The notes beneath the pieces are model-generated. The model worked only from the letters and a program-made list of their open reading frames with translations. It did no database searches and had not been told where the DNA came from. From Sphingobacteriales bacterium 44-15 (GTDB lineage: Bacteria > Bacteroidota > Bacteroidia > Chitinophagales > Chitinophagaceae), in the NCBI GenBank assembly GCA_001899685.1, contig MKWG01000045.1, positions 232,331 to 296,330 of the forward strand: a stretch of DNA of 64,000 nt. Reading direction: 5' to 3'. Position 1 is the stretch's first letter. Each line of letters begins with the position of its first letter. Below are positions 46,601 to 55,438 of the stretch, piece after piece. A program made the translations under genes and the position numbers.

Positions 46601-47837
46601 ATTCAGCCTGCTTCCACACAAACCAGCCTGTCGCAGCAACGGAGACTATAAAATAGCCTAATAAAGCTATTTGAAGCCCCGGCATTGCAGCGCCAAACCA
46701 GTTGCCATTATGCAGCACAATGCCCGTTCCCATGGCGCCTTTTAGTATTTCCCACACTATTGCATAGGGATTCCCGTCGGCAAGCTCCATAAATGCATAT
46801 ACATACAGGAAAATAAATCCGCCATATATAAATATGCCGGGGCTGCCTATCGCAGCAATATTCCCAAAGAAATAGGTGATAAAGCAAAACAAAAAAAGCA
46901 GTTGCAGGATAAGCCAGGCTTTCAGGGCGCCGGAAACCGCAGGGTCATACTTTTCGAAATAATAGACATCTTCAATTTTCCTCACCGGGTAGCGGGCTTC
47001 CACGTCCGGCGGCCGCCAGCCGGTAGGCATCAGCCATATCCTGAACTTATCTTTCCGGCTTTGGGTCCGCCAGGCATCCATAATAAGCAGCCGGAGGTGC
47101 TGGAAATTGATCCGTATGGGGTTCCAGGTGGCGGCAGGCCGGGTGATGCCATATACCGGTTGCACGGTAGCCAGCTCTTCCTGGAAACTGCCAAACCATT
47201 TATCCCAGAAAATAAATATCTGCCCGTAGTTTTTGTCAAGGTATTCTTTATTGATAGCGTGGTGCACCCGGTGATGCGAAGGAGTGACAATGATCTTTTC
47301 CAGGAACCCCATTTTGCCGATATGCCGGGTATGGTACCAGAACTGGGCAAAAAGATGGAGCGGCGCCACAATGGCAATTACTTTTTCCGGAACGCCGAGC
47401 AATGCGGCCGGTAAAAGCAGTATGGTAAACATTTTTACAAACCCTGAGATACTTTGGCGGAGGGCGCAGGCAAGGTTAAACTCTTCGCTGCTGTGATGAA
47501 TGATATGGTTGTTCCAGAAAAAGTTATACTCGTGGGCAATCCGGTGTGTCCAGTAGCCGGCAAAATCAAGGACGAGAAAGGCAATGAGATAAGTGAAAAA
47601 GCCATGCGTTATATGTACTATTGCCAGGTGCCTGAGCATCCACCCATAGGAAAGGATAATGACGCTGAGCCCCAATACATCTTTGGTGACATTGGTGACC
47701 CCGCTGGTCAGGCTGCTTACCATGTCTATGGTGCGGACAGTATCATTGCCTTTTACCCAGCCGTACCATTTTTCAAAGAGCACGAGTGCTAAGAATACGG
47801 GCATGGCGACCAGCAATATTTTACCGTATGTTTCCAT
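46599..47837 (-). CDS. Sterol desaturase / fatty acid hydroxylase family protein
   Basis: 412 residues with several transmembrane helices. The di-iron histidine clusters are HRIAHEYNFFWNNHIIHHS (HxxxH and HxxHH) near residues 92-110 and SHHRVHH near residue 186, with a later helical segment (LKAWLILQLLFLFCFITYF). The enzymes hydroxylate or desaturate lipids in the membrane; the substrate (fatty acid, sphingolipid or hopanoid) is unknown. The C-terminal extension beyond the FA_hydroxylase domain holds four or so extra helices. Confidence 0.9.
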   Translation of the reverse strand: METYGKILLVAMPVFLALVLFEKWYGWVKGNDTVRTIDMVSSLTSGVTNVTKDVLGLSVIILSYGWMLRHLAIVHITHGFFTYLIAFLVLDFAGYWTHRIAHEYNFFWNNHIIHHSSEEFNLACALRQSISGFVKMFTILLLPAALLGVPEKVIAIVAPLHLFAQFWYHTRHIGKMGFLEKIIVTPSHHRVHHAINKEYLDKNYGQIFIFWDKWFGSFQEELATVQPVYGITRPAATWNPIRINFQHLRLLIMDAWRTQSRKDKFRIWLMPTGWRPPDVEARYPVRKIEDVYYFEKYDPAVSGALKAWLILQLLFLFCFITYFFGNIAAIGSPGIFIYGGFIFLYVYAFMELADGNPYAIVWEILKGAMGTGIVLHNGNWFGAAMPGLQIALLGYFIVSVAATGWFVWKQAE

Positions 47838-48430
47838 CTTTATGGATGTCCTTTTTAAAAGTACAAATCAGGCCGTATACCTGCAATGCCCGGCGGGCGC
47901 ATTTCAATTTTTCGCGGGCGGGTAGCGACACCCGCCTTTAGGGCCTGCTACCGGTCGGTGTCTCACTATAGCCAACTTAAGCAAAAAGAATTCCTGGCGA
48001 TATAGCATTGTCGGTTAAACTTATATATATTGAATACACTCTTTCTGCTGCGTTATTTTTGCCTCTGAGCCGGTCCCGCCACTTGGCGGGATAACCGGAA
48101 CACCGCTGCTTTTTGTCTTTTGAAAAAATATGCTCCGCATTTTTTCAATTCCGCCTCCGGCGGAACCAGACAAAAAGAGGCGGCTTATCCGGTTACTGGT
48201 AAAAATTAAAACCCAATTTTACACTATCATCATAATTATTCTCACCACAGTGATTCGTCCCATGGTCGCCCCGGCACGTGTCTCCACGTACCGGAAAGAT
48301 GAGACTGCGCTTCCTTCCTCTATATCCTAGAATACGGCTATGGTGCCCGCCCGACTGAACATCGTTCGGGCGGGTCTCACCGACCGGAAAGTTGTCCATG
48401 CAGCGAAAAATTGAAATGTACCACCGGCAG
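47838..48430. other. Gene-free gap filled by a MITE-like element
   Basis: No credible gene in the ~590 bp between the sterol desaturase start and the mutase end; the frames present overlap palindromes. The element 47900-48418 fills nearly all of it. Confidence 0.7.
47900..48418. mobile_element. MITE-like element with perfect 16-bp terminal inverted repeats
   Basis: CATTTCAATTTTTCGC (47900-47915) and its exact reverse complement GCGAAAAATTGAAATG (48403-48418) enclose 487 bp. Inside are further palindromes, for example CCGCCACTTGGCGG near 48076 and CCGCCTCCGGCGG near 48154, and a CCGGTCGGTG/CACCGACCGG pair close to both ends. There is no transposase gene. The ends match the REP-like element at 4072-4230, so the two belong to one non-autonomous family. 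Confidence 0.72.
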
Positions 48431-51400
48431 CTACATGTTTCTCCTGTATTGCCCGCCCACTTCATACAGCGCATGGGTGATCTGCCCGAGCGAACAATAC
48501 TTCACGGTATGCATCAGTTCCGAAAATATATTTCGGTTACTCATAGCCGTTTCCTTCAGCTTTTGTAAAGCTTCGCAGGCCCTGCCTTCGTTTCTTTTAT
48601 GAAAATGCAGCAGGTTCTCTATTTGTTGCTCCTTTTCTTCAGCAGTGCTTCTTATTACCTCGCCGGGGATCACGGTATGCGATTCTTTTTTATTAAGAAA
48701 AGTATTCACCCCCACTATCGGCAGTTCCCCGCTGTGCCTGAGCTGCTCATAGTGCAGGCTTTCTTCCTGTATCTTGTTGCGCTGGTACATTCTTTCCATT
48801 GCTCCCATCACCCCGCCCCTCTCGTTCAGCCGCTCAAATTCCATCATTACCGCTTCTTCCACAAGATCAGTTAAGGTCTCTATGGCAAAGCTGCCCTGGA
48901 TGAAGTTCTCGGTTTTTGCCGAGCCCAGCTCCCGGTTGATGATAAGCTGTATAGCCATAGCCCTCCGCACACTTTCTTCGGTAGGGGTGGTTATGGCTTC
49001 GTCATAGGCATTGGTATGGAGCGAATTGCAATTGTCGTATATGGCATACAACGCCTGCAGGGTGGTGCGTATATCGTTAAAAGCTATTTCCTGCGAATGC
49101 AGGCTCCTGCCGCTGGTTTGAATATGATATTTCAGCTTTTGAGAACGCTCATTGCCCTTATACTTGTATTTTATGGCTTTTGCCCATATCCTCCTTGCCA
49201 CTCTTCCTATTACACTGTATTCGGGATCTATGCCATTGCTGAAAAAGAAGGAAAGATTAGGAGCAAAATCATCAATATGCATACCACGGCTGAGATAATA
49301 CTCCACATAAGTAAAACCGTTGGCAAGCGTAAATGCAAGCTGTGTAACAGGGTTGGCTCCCGCCTCTGCAATATGATAACCGCTGATACTTACGCTGTAA
49401 AAATTCCGGACTTTGTTTTCAATAAAATATTCCTGCACATCGCCCATCAGCTTCAATGCAAATTCGGTAGAGAAGATGCAGGTATTCTGTGCCTGGTCTT
49501 CTTTCAGGATATCAGCCTGCACCGTACCTCTCACCTGCTGAAGGGCTTTTGCTTTGAGGGATCTGTATACTTCAGGGGGAACAACCTCATCTCCTGATAA
49601 TCCCAGCAATTGCAGCCCCAGACCATTGTTTCCTTCAGGTAATGCAGTGCCGTATTGTGGCGGCGCCTGCTCCTGATACCTGCTCTTTTTTACTGCTTCG
49701 GAGGTTGCCTGATACCTATGCTCTTTAATCCATTTTTCGCAAAGCTGATCTATGGCCGCATTCATAAAAAAGGCAAGGAGCACCGGAGCGGGCCCGTTGA
49801 TGGTCATGCTTACAGATGTGGAAGGGTCGCAGAGGTCAAAGCCGCTGTACAGCTTTTTGGCATCGTCCACCGTGGCAATGCTTACGCCGGCATTCCCGAT
49901 TTTCCCGTATATATCAGGGCGGCGGTCAGGATTTTCTCCATATAGTGTCACACTGTCAAAAGCTGTGGATAAGCGTTTTGCCGGTTCGTCTTTCGACACA
50001 TAATGAAACCGTTTATTCGTTCTTTCGGGACCACCTTCTCCTGCAAACATTCTTGTAGGGTCTTCGCCCGTGCGCTTCAATTCAAAAACCCCTGCAGTAT
50101 AGGGAAAAGAGCCGGGTACGTTTTCCTGCAACTGCCATTTCAATATATCGCCCCAGTCTTTGTATGCAGGCAATACAATTTTGGGAATGCCGATACCGCT
50201 CAATGATTGCGTGGATAATGGCTGCCGGATCACTTTGTCCCGTACATGGTATTCGAGATAGCCTGCTGTGTATTTCTTTTTAACTGTTTCCCAGCTTTCA
50301 ATAAGCTTTTCGCATTCCGGGTCTAATTGTGTTTTGAGCTCCCGGTATTTTTCATCCAGGGATCCGGGAATATCATCCAGTATTTCCATTGCACCCTTTA
50401 GCCGGTACAGGCTGGTAGCGATGGCGCTTTGTTCATGCACCCGGCGATCATATTGCCGGATCGTTTCATTGATCTCTCCCAGGTAACGGATCCTGGCAGG
50501 TGGGATCACTGCAGGATGCTTCGCTTCAGCAGTTACCGCAGGGGAAGTATAGCGCCAGCCGGTATGTAGCTTGTTCTCAATTTTTTGTACCAGCAGATCA
50601 AACAAGGCATTTATTCCCGGGTCGTTGAACCTGCTGGCGCAAACGCCTGATACCGGGAGGTTTTCATCCTTTGCAGAGAACAGCAGGTGGTTTCTCTTAT
50701 ATTGCTTTCTCACATCTGCCAGCGCATCCAGGGCGCCGGGCTTGTCAAACTTGTTTACCGCGACGATATCTGCATAATCGAGCATATTGATCTTTTCCAA
50801 TTGCGAAGCTGCGCCGTATTCCGGCGTCATTACATATATGCTCACATCACAGTGGTCTGTTATGCTTATATCACCCTGCCCCACACCAGCGGTTTCCAGG
50901 AGGATGCAGTCATAGCCTGATCGTTTGCAGACAGCAATGGCTTCCTTGGCGGCTTTACTCAGAGCGGTATTGTCTTCCCGTGTTGCCAGCGAGCGCATAT
51001 ATACGCGGGGATGCGCTACTGCGTTCATCCTGATGCGGTCGCCCAGCAATGCGCCTCCTGTTTTTCTCCTGCTGGGGTCTACCGATAATACCGCAATGAT
51101 CTTTTCCGGGAAACTCCTGAGGTATCGTCTTACTATTTCATCGGTTACCGAAGACTTACCTGCCCCACCGGTTCCCGTTATCCCGATCACCGGCACAGTA
51201 GCGCGAATAAGTGTTGCAGGCAGCAGGGCATCATACGGCATATTGTTCTCTGCGAGCGTTATCGCTCTTGCAGTCTTTCTTATATCTGTTCTTTCACCTA
51301 AGGGAGGAATGCGCCATGAAGTATCTAATGGGCGCAGATATTGACTTATGTTTTGCTGAATTTTATCCAGTACATCCATTATCATCCCTTCCAGTCCCAT

Positions 51401-51772
51401 CCGCCTGCCGTCGTCGGGGCTGTAGATCCTGGCTATACCATAGTCCTCCAGGAGCTTTGCCTCTTCGGGCAGGATAGTGCCGCCGCCACCGCCGAAGATC
51501 AGGATATGACCACAGCCGCTTTCCTGCAGCAGGTCTTTAATATATTTGAAAAATTCTATGTGACCTCCCTGGTAGCTGGTAACTGCTACTGCATTTGCAT
51601 CTTCCTCAATGGCGCATTCCACAATTTCCTTCGCAGAGCGGTTATGCCCCAGGTGAATGACTTCCGCTCCTTTGCTCTGCAATATCCGGCGCATGATATT
51701 GATGGCAGCATCGTGCCCGTCGAATAAGCTGGCGGCAGTTACGATCCGTATTTTTGATATAGCATGGTCCAT
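48431..51772 (-). CDS. icmF: Isobutyryl-CoA mutase, fused (IcmF type)
   Basis: 1113 residues from ATG 51772 ([20 protein letters not shown]); the open frame further upstream translates a word repeat. Domain order: N-terminal B12-binding domain with the cobalt-ligand His in [10 protein letters not shown] (about 1-140); MeaB-like G-protein chaperone with P-loop [16 protein letters not shown] near residue 200; linker; C-terminal acyl-CoA mutase barrel with [20 protein letters not shown] and [20 protein letters not shown]. The Phe in RMFAGE, where methylmalonyl-CoA mutase has Tyr, and this single-chain order fit IcmF. It interconverts isobutyryl-CoA and n-butyryl-CoA. It diverges from the FAH hydrolase gene. 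Confidence 0.93.
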   Translation of the reverse strand: MDHAISKIRIVTAASLFDGHDAAINIMRRILQSKGAEVIHLGHNRSAKEIVECAIEEDANAVAVTSYQGGHIEFFKYIKDLLQESGCGHILIFGGGGGTILPEEAKLLEDYGIARIYSPDDGRRMGLEGMIMDVLDKIQQNISQYLRPLDTSWRIPPLGERTDIRKTARAITLAENNMPYDALLPATLIRATVPVIGITGTGGAGKSSVTDEIVRRYLRSFPEKIIAVLSVDPSRRKTGGALLGDRIRMNAVAHPRVYMRSLATREDNTALSKAAKEAIAVCKRSGYDCILLETAGVGQGDISITDHCDVSIYVMTPEYGAASQLEKINMLDYADIVAVNKFDKPGALDALADVRKQYKRNHLLFSAKDENLPVSGVCASRFNDPGINALFDLLVQKIENKLHTGWRYTSPAVTAEAKHPAVIPPARIRYLGEINETIRQYDRRVHEQSAIATSLYRLKGAMEILDDIPGSLDEKYRELKTQLDPECEKLIESWETVKKKYTAGYLEYHVRDKVIRQPLSTQSLSGIGIPKIVLPAYKDWGDILKWQLQENVPGSFPYTAGVFELKRTGEDPTRMFAGEGGPERTNKRFHYVSKDEPAKRLSTAFDSVTLYGENPDRRPDIYGKIGNAGVSIATVDDAKKLYSGFDLCDPSTSVSMTINGPAPVLLAFFMNAAIDQLCEKWIKEHRYQATSEAVKKSRYQEQAPPQYGTALPEGNNGLGLQLLGLSGDEVVPPEVYRSLKAKALQQVRGTVQADILKEDQAQNTCIFSTEFALKLMGDVQEYFIENKVRNFYSVSISGYHIAEAGANPVTQLAFTLANGFTYVEYYLSRGMHIDDFAPNLSFFFSNGIDPEYSVIGRVARRIWAKAIKYKYKGNERSQKLKYHIQTSGRSLHSQEIAFNDIRTTLQALYAIYDNCNSLHTNAYDEAITTPTEESVRRAMAIQLIINRELGSAKTENFIQGSFAIETLTDLVEEAVMMEFERLNERGGVMGAMERMYQRNKIQEESLHYEQLRHSGELPIVGVNTFLNKKESHTVIPGEVIRSTAEEKEQQIENLLHFHKRNEGRACEALQKLKETAMSNRNIFSELMHTVKYCSLGQITHALYEVGGQYRRNM

Positions 51773-51830
51773 GGCAATCGGATACTGTAAAGGTAGGCAA
51801 AAACTAATGTGCGTTAGTTCCTGTTGTGAT

Positions 51831-51882
51831 GTTAAGCGTGAAACGACAGACGATAAATGTGAGCACTTAACGTTTATCGTCT
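51831..51882. repeat. Word-repeat inverted repeat in the icmF-FAH divergent gap
   Basis: AGACGATAAA (51848-51857) and TTTATCGTCT (51873-51882) are a perfect 10-bp pair, with GTTAAG (51831) and CTTAAC (51866) adding to it. The words GTGAAACGACAGACG resemble the other GTGARACG loci. It overlies the 5' side of icmF, where it could affect expression of either divergent gene. Confidence 0.6.
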
Positions 51883-51994
51883 CTCTTCTCATAGAAAAAT
51901 GCGCCCTGTTTTCCCTTATTCAGTCATTTATAAAAATCGTTTGGCACAGATAAAAAATGGGGGTAGCTTAGTCCGCACAAAAAAAGGATACAGC

Positions 51995-52855
51995 ATGAAA
52001 TTAATCAGATTCGGAAAAGCAGGCAAAGAAAAACCAGGCATCGAATTAGAAGGCGGAAAACGCATTGACGTTTCTTCATTTGGAGAAGATTATACAGAAC
52101 AGTTTTTTGAAACGGACGGTATTCGCAGGTTAGCAGAATGGGTAGATACAAATAAAAATTCCTGCCCGGCGGTAAGTGATACTGAAAGACTGGGCTCTCC
52201 ATTGTACAGGCCATCAAAGCTGATCTGTATAGGGCTGAACTATTCAGATCATGCGGCGGAAAGCAATATGCAGTTGCCTACGGAGCCTATTATTTTCTTC
52301 AAGGCCACCACCGCTATTATTGGTCCCAACGACAACGTGGTGATCCCCAGGGACAGTACCAAAACCGACTGGGAAGTGGAGCTGGCCGTAGTGATAGGGA
52401 AAAAAGCTTCTTATGTGGAAGAAAAAGATGCAGACGACTATATTGCCGGCTATGTGTTGCATAATGATTATAGCGAAAGAGCTTTTCAACTGGAAAGAGC
52501 AGGGCAATGGGTAAAGGGTAAAAGTTGCGATACTTTTGCGCCCCTGGGGCCCTGGCTGGTAACCAAAGATGAAATAAAGGATGTGAACAATCTGCGGTTA
52601 TGGCTGACGGTGAATGGTAAAACTTTCCAGGACGGCAACAGCAAAAACCTTATCTTCAAAATCCCCTACCTGGTATCATACCTCAGCCAGTTTATGACCC
52701 TTTTACCGGGTGATATCATTACTACCGGAACACCTGCCGGCGTAGGATTGGGACAAAAGCCTGACCCTGTTTACCTGAAGGCCGGCGACGTTGTAGAACT
52801 GGGAATAGAAGGACTGGGTCAATCCCGGCAGCAACTGGTGGACTGGAGCAGATAG
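51995..52855 (+). CDS. Fumarylacetoacetate hydrolase family protein (probable diketo-deoxy-sugar-acid hydrolase)
   Basis: 286 residues from ATG 51995 (MKLIRFGKAGKEKPG). The FAH metal-site residues are in TDWEVELAVVIGKKAS (Glu-x-Glu) and LHNDYSER, and the C-terminal GDIITTGTPAGVGLGQKPDP block is typical. In bacterial non-phosphorylating L-fucose and L-rhamnose pathways this family cleaves 2,4-diketo-3-deoxy-fuconate or -rhamnonate. The adjoining mutarotase, lactonase, dehydrogenase and FucP genes make L-fucose the likely substrate line. It diverges from icmF. Confidence 0.9.
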   Translation: MKLIRFGKAGKEKPGIELEGGKRIDVSSFGEDYTEQFFETDGIRRLAEWVDTNKNSCPAVSDTERLGSPLYRPSKLICIGLNYSDHAAESNMQLPTEPIIFFKATTAIIGPNDNVVIPRDSTKTDWEVELAVVIGKKASYVEEKDADDYIAGYVLHNDYSERAFQLERAGQWVKGKSCDTFAPLGPWLVTKDEIKDVNNLRLWLTVNGKTFQDGNSKNLIFKIPYLVSYLSQFMTLLPGDIITTGTPAGVGLGQKPDPVYLKAGDVVELGIEGLGQSRQQLVDWSR

Positions 52856-52863
52856 TTAAAATA

Positions 52864-52922
52864 GTGAGACGTGAGATGTGAAACGTGAGACGGACTTTCA
52901 CGTTTCACATCTCACGTCTCAC
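52864..52922. repeat. Perfect 25-bp inverted repeat of GTGAGACGTGAG words
   Basis: The left arm 52864-52888 and right arm 52898-52922 are exact reverse complements over 25 bp, around the 9-nt spacer GACGGACTT. Each arm is made of the words GTGAGACGTGAGATG and GTGAAACGTGA. It lies between the FAH hydrolase and the mutarotase, genes of one expected pathway, so full termination seems unlikely unless a second promoter follows. Confidence 0.9.
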
Positions 52923-52966
52923 GAAAACAAACGGGCAGAATTTGATTGACTTAACAATTATTACCC

Positions 52967-53299
52967 ATGACAAGATATTGCCTCACCTGCGATCTGAAGG
53001 ACGATCCTGCCGTGATAGCAGAATACAAAAAGATCCATCAGAATGTTTGGCCGGAAATACTTCAGAGGATCAAAGCTGATGGTATTACGGTGATGGATAT
53101 ATACCTTTCGGGCAACCGGATGTTTATGATCATGGAGGTAAAAGACGGTTTTTCCTTTGAACGCAAAGCAGCTTCTGACGCTGCTGATCCCAAAGTGCAG
53201 GAATGGGAAAACTTTATGTGGTCTTTTCAGCAGGCCCTGCCCTGGGCCAAGCCGGGAGAAAAATGGGTAATTATGGAAAAGATTTTTGAATTAAAATAA
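52967..53299 (+). CDS. L-rhamnose/L-fucose mutarotase family protein
   Basis: 110 residues, complete: MTRYCLTCDLKDDPAVIAEY, HQNVWPEILQRIKADGI, a DIYLSGNRMFMIMEV strand, WENFMWSFQQALPWAKPGEK near the end. RhaM/FucU-like mutarotases interconvert sugar anomers; here it probably feeds the dehydrogenase with the right anomer of L-fucose. It follows the 25-bp hairpin and is 10 bp upstream of the SGNH hydrolase. Confidence 0.9.
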   Translation: MTRYCLTCDLKDDPAVIAEYKKIHQNVWPEILQRIKADGITVMDIYLSGNRMFMIMEVKDGFSFERKAASDAADPKVQEWENFMWSFQQALPWAKPGEKWVIMEKIFELK

Positions 53300-53309
53300 A
53301 ATTGCCTTT

Positions 53310-53981
53310 ATGAAACGGATACTCCTGTTTGCCTCTCTTGTTATTATTCTTGCGATTGTCTCTGCCTTCAGGCTGATGCAAAAGAAAAAAGTGATTTTTT
53401 TCGGTGATTCTATTACGCAGGCAGGTGTGACACCGCATGGTTATATCACTCTCCTGCAGCAAATGCTTGCCAAGGAAGGCAGGGATAACGCCTTCGATCT
53501 TATCGGTGCAGGAATAGGAGGAAACAAAGTGTATGATCTTTACTTCCGGCTTGAAGATGACGTGTTATCCAAAAAGCCGGACATCGTTTTTATATACGTG
53601 GGAATAAATGATGTATGGCATAAGAAAAGCAATGGCACGGGTACAGACCCTGACAAATTTGAACGTTTTTACAATAAGATCATTGATAAGCTGCAGGCTG
53701 CAGGCGCTAAAGTGATCATTTGCACTCCTACGGTAATTGGTGAAAAGAAAAACTTTGTGAACGAGCTGGATGGCGACCTGAACAAATACGCAGCCATCAT
53801 ACGGAATATAGCAAAGAACAAAAACACCGGGCTGATCGACCTGCACAAAGCCATTCTTGAATATATTGACACCCACAACCCGGAAGATAAGGACAAAGGG
53901 GTGCTTACCACAGACGGAGTGCACATGAATGATACCGGGAATGAGTTTTTGGCGAAGCAGTTTTATCAGTATATAAAGTGA
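53310..53981 (+). CDS. SGNH/GDSL hydrolase
   Basis: 223 residues with an N-terminal signal or anchor (ILLFASLVIILAIVSAF). The four SGNH blocks are visible: FFGDSITQAG (Ser), GAGIGGNKVYDL (Gly), YVGINDVWHK (Asn) and TTDGVHMNDTGNEF (Asp/His). An exported esterase, possibly removing acetyl or other acyl groups from glycans, is likely; its place in a sugar operon suggests deacylation of L-fucose-containing glycans. The stop codon lies in the left arm of the 19-bp word repeat. Confidence 0.9.
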   Translation: MKRILLFASLVIILAIVSAFRLMQKKKVIFFGDSITQAGVTPHGYITLLQQMLAKEGRDNAFDLIGAGIGGNKVYDLYFRLEDDVLSKKPDIVFIYVGINDVWHKKSNGTGTDPDKFERFYNKIIDKLQAAGAKVIICTPTVIGEKKNFVNELDGDLNKYAAIIRNIAKNKNTGLIDLHKAILEYIDTHNPEDKDKGVLTTDGVHMNDTGNEFLAKQFYQYIK

Positions 53982-53996
53982 TAAGTGGTTAGTGGT
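53978..53996. repeat. Left arm of the 19-bp inverted repeat around the four-helix-bundle gene
   Basis: GTGATAAGTGGTTAGTGGT is the exact reverse complement of 54531-54549. It overlaps the stop codon of the SGNH hydrolase. The words recur at 1954-1990 and 46560. Confidence 0.85.
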
Positions 53997-54018
53997 AAGG
54001 GGTAAGAACGCGGGATGT

Positions 54019-54110
54019 AGAGGCAAGGCATGCCTTGCCTCTGAAGTGATAAGTGATTAGTAGTAAGTGGTAAGAAATGCGAGACGTAGAGGCAAGGCAT
54101 GCCTTGCTCT
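54019..54110. repeat. Tandem pair of AGAGGCAAGGCATGCC palindromes
   Basis: The palindrome at 54019-54042 (core AGAGGCAAGGCATGCCTTGC, 24 nt, perfect) is repeated at 54088-54110 with one base lost from its right side. Both are flanked by similar GTAAGAA text, giving a ~70-nt direct repeat. It lies upstream of the four-helix-bundle gene. Confidence 0.85.
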
Positions 54111-54139
54111 CAAGGCAGAGCCCCAAAAAACAGCTAACA

Positions 54140-54508
54140 ATGCATACACCAATCGTAAAATTTGAGGATTTGATTGCCTGGCAAAAAGCGCAGGACCTGG
54201 CAGTGGAAGTATATCGGACATTTATGACGATAAGGGATTTTGGCTTCAGGGGTCAGATATGTTCCGCGGCAGTGTCGGTGTCAAATAATATTGCAGAAGG
54301 ATTTGATTCGAGAAGCAAGAAGGACTTTGCAAGATTTTTAAATATTTCCCGTAATTCATGCAACGAAGTGAAATCCATGTGCTACCTGGCTGAACGATTA
54401 AACTATATAGCAGAAAGTAAAAAAGCGGACCTGATACTGACCTGCAGTGAAGTCTCTAAAATCATTACAGGATTAATACGCTCTATCGAAAAAAAACTAA
54501 ATGCATAA
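54140..54508 (+). CDS. Four-helix-bundle protein (S23-type)
   Basis: 122 residues from ATG 54140 (MHTPIVKFEDLIAWQKAQDL). A longer frame from 54077 would translate the palindromic repeat and is rejected. The conserved parts are FEDLIAWQKAQDLAVEVYRT, SAAVSVSNNIAEGFDSRS and FLNISRNSCNEVKSMCYLAE. Relatives are encoded in intervening sequences of some 23S rRNA genes, and free-standing copies are very common in Bacteroidota; their function is unknown. It interrupts a likely sugar operon and is bracketed by a perfect 19-bp inverted repeat, which suggests it came as a cassette. Confidence 0.88.
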   Translation: MHTPIVKFEDLIAWQKAQDLAVEVYRTFMTIRDFGFRGQICSAAVSVSNNIAEGFDSRSKKDFARFLNISRNSCNEVKSMCYLAERLNYIAESKKADLILTCSEVSKIITGLIRSIEKKLNA

Positions 54509-54513
54509 ATTTT

Positions 54514-54560
54514 CTAACCACTTATCACTAACCACTAACCACTTATCACTTATCACTAAT
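54514..54560. repeat. Right arm and extra words of the 19-bp inverted repeat
   Basis: ACCACTAACCACTTATCAC (54531-54549) is the exact partner of 53978-53996. It is flanked by more copies of CTAACCACTTATCACTAACC words up to 54560, ending just before the amidohydrolase ATG. Confidence 0.85.
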
Positions 54561-54570
54561 TTTACCACTT

Positions 54571-55392
54571 ATGACTATAGATACCCACGTTCACTTCTGG
54601 AAATACAACAGGCAGCGTGATGCCTGGATGGATGGTATGAAAATACTGCAGCAGGATTATACGCCTGAAAGTATTGCATTAACACTTAAGCGGAACGGAG
54701 TGGACGGCTGTGTTGCAGTGCAGGCAGACCAGTCGGAAGTGGAGACAAGGTTCCTGGTGGAGTTGGCAAAAACACATGCTTTCATAAAAGGCGTTGTAGG
54801 ATGGGTAGATCTCCTGGCAAATGACCTTAATGAGCGCCTTGAACATTTTGCCCAATATGATATTATTAAAGGATACCGGCATATTGTGCAGGGCGAACCC
54901 AATGATTTTTTGCTCAGGAAAGACTTTCAGCAGGGAGTGGCAGCGCTTCAGCCGTTCAACTATACCTATGATGTGCTGATCTATCATTACCAGCTTGAAG
55001 CCGCCGCTGCGTTTGTAAAATTATTTCCCGATCAGAAGCTCGTTATTGATCATTGCGCCAAGCCGGACATTAAAAATAAAGAGATCTCTGCGTGGAGCAA
55101 ATGGATGAAGGATATTGCAAAGCAGCCCAATGTATATTGCAAGCTGAGCGGCTTGTTTACCGAGGCAGCCTGGAAAGAATGGCATGCTGCGGATTTTTAT
55201 CCTTATCTTGATACCGTGTTTGAAGCGTTTGGTACCGACAGGCTGATGTTTGGCAGCGACTGGCCGGTAATATTGGTTTCCGGAACTTATGTGCAGTGGA
55301 AAAGCCTTCTTGAAAAGTATATGGAAAACTATCCCGAGGAAGAACGGGAAAAGGTTTTCGGCGCCAATGCCGTCAGGTTCTATGGGCTTTGA
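54571..55392 (+). CDS. Amidohydrolase, probable L-fuconolactonase
   Basis: 273 residues of the amidohydrolase_2 family: the metal-binding DTHVHFWKYNRQRDAWMD at the N terminus, DHCAKPDIKNKEISAW, YCKLSGLFTEAAWKEW and FGSDWPVILVSG at strand 8. Close family members (fuconolactonase type) hydrolyse sugar lactones, which fits the neighbouring mutarotase, dehydrogenase and FucP. The SDR gene starts 46 bp later and the transporter 27 bp after that, so this half is a compact operon. Confidence 0.88.
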   Translation: MTIDTHVHFWKYNRQRDAWMDGMKILQQDYTPESIALTLKRNGVDGCVAVQADQSEVETRFLVELAKTHAFIKGVVGWVDLLANDLNERLEHFAQYDIIKGYRHIVQGEPNDFLLRKDFQQGVAALQPFNYTYDVLIYHYQLEAAAAFVKLFPDQKLVIDHCAKPDIKNKEISAWSKWMKDIAKQPNVYCKLSGLFTEAAWKEWHAADFYPYLDTVFEAFGTDRLMFGSDWPVILVSGTYVQWKSLLEKYMENYPEEEREKVFGANAVRFYGL

Positions 55393-55438
55393 TAATAATG
55401 CAGGTTAAACAAACATTAACATCATATAAAAAGAAAAA

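Noticed and set aside
52864-54560. CRISPR array or phage attachment site made of the repeated words
   Set aside because: The words are degenerate, inverted and without regular spacers; there are no Cas or integrase genes.
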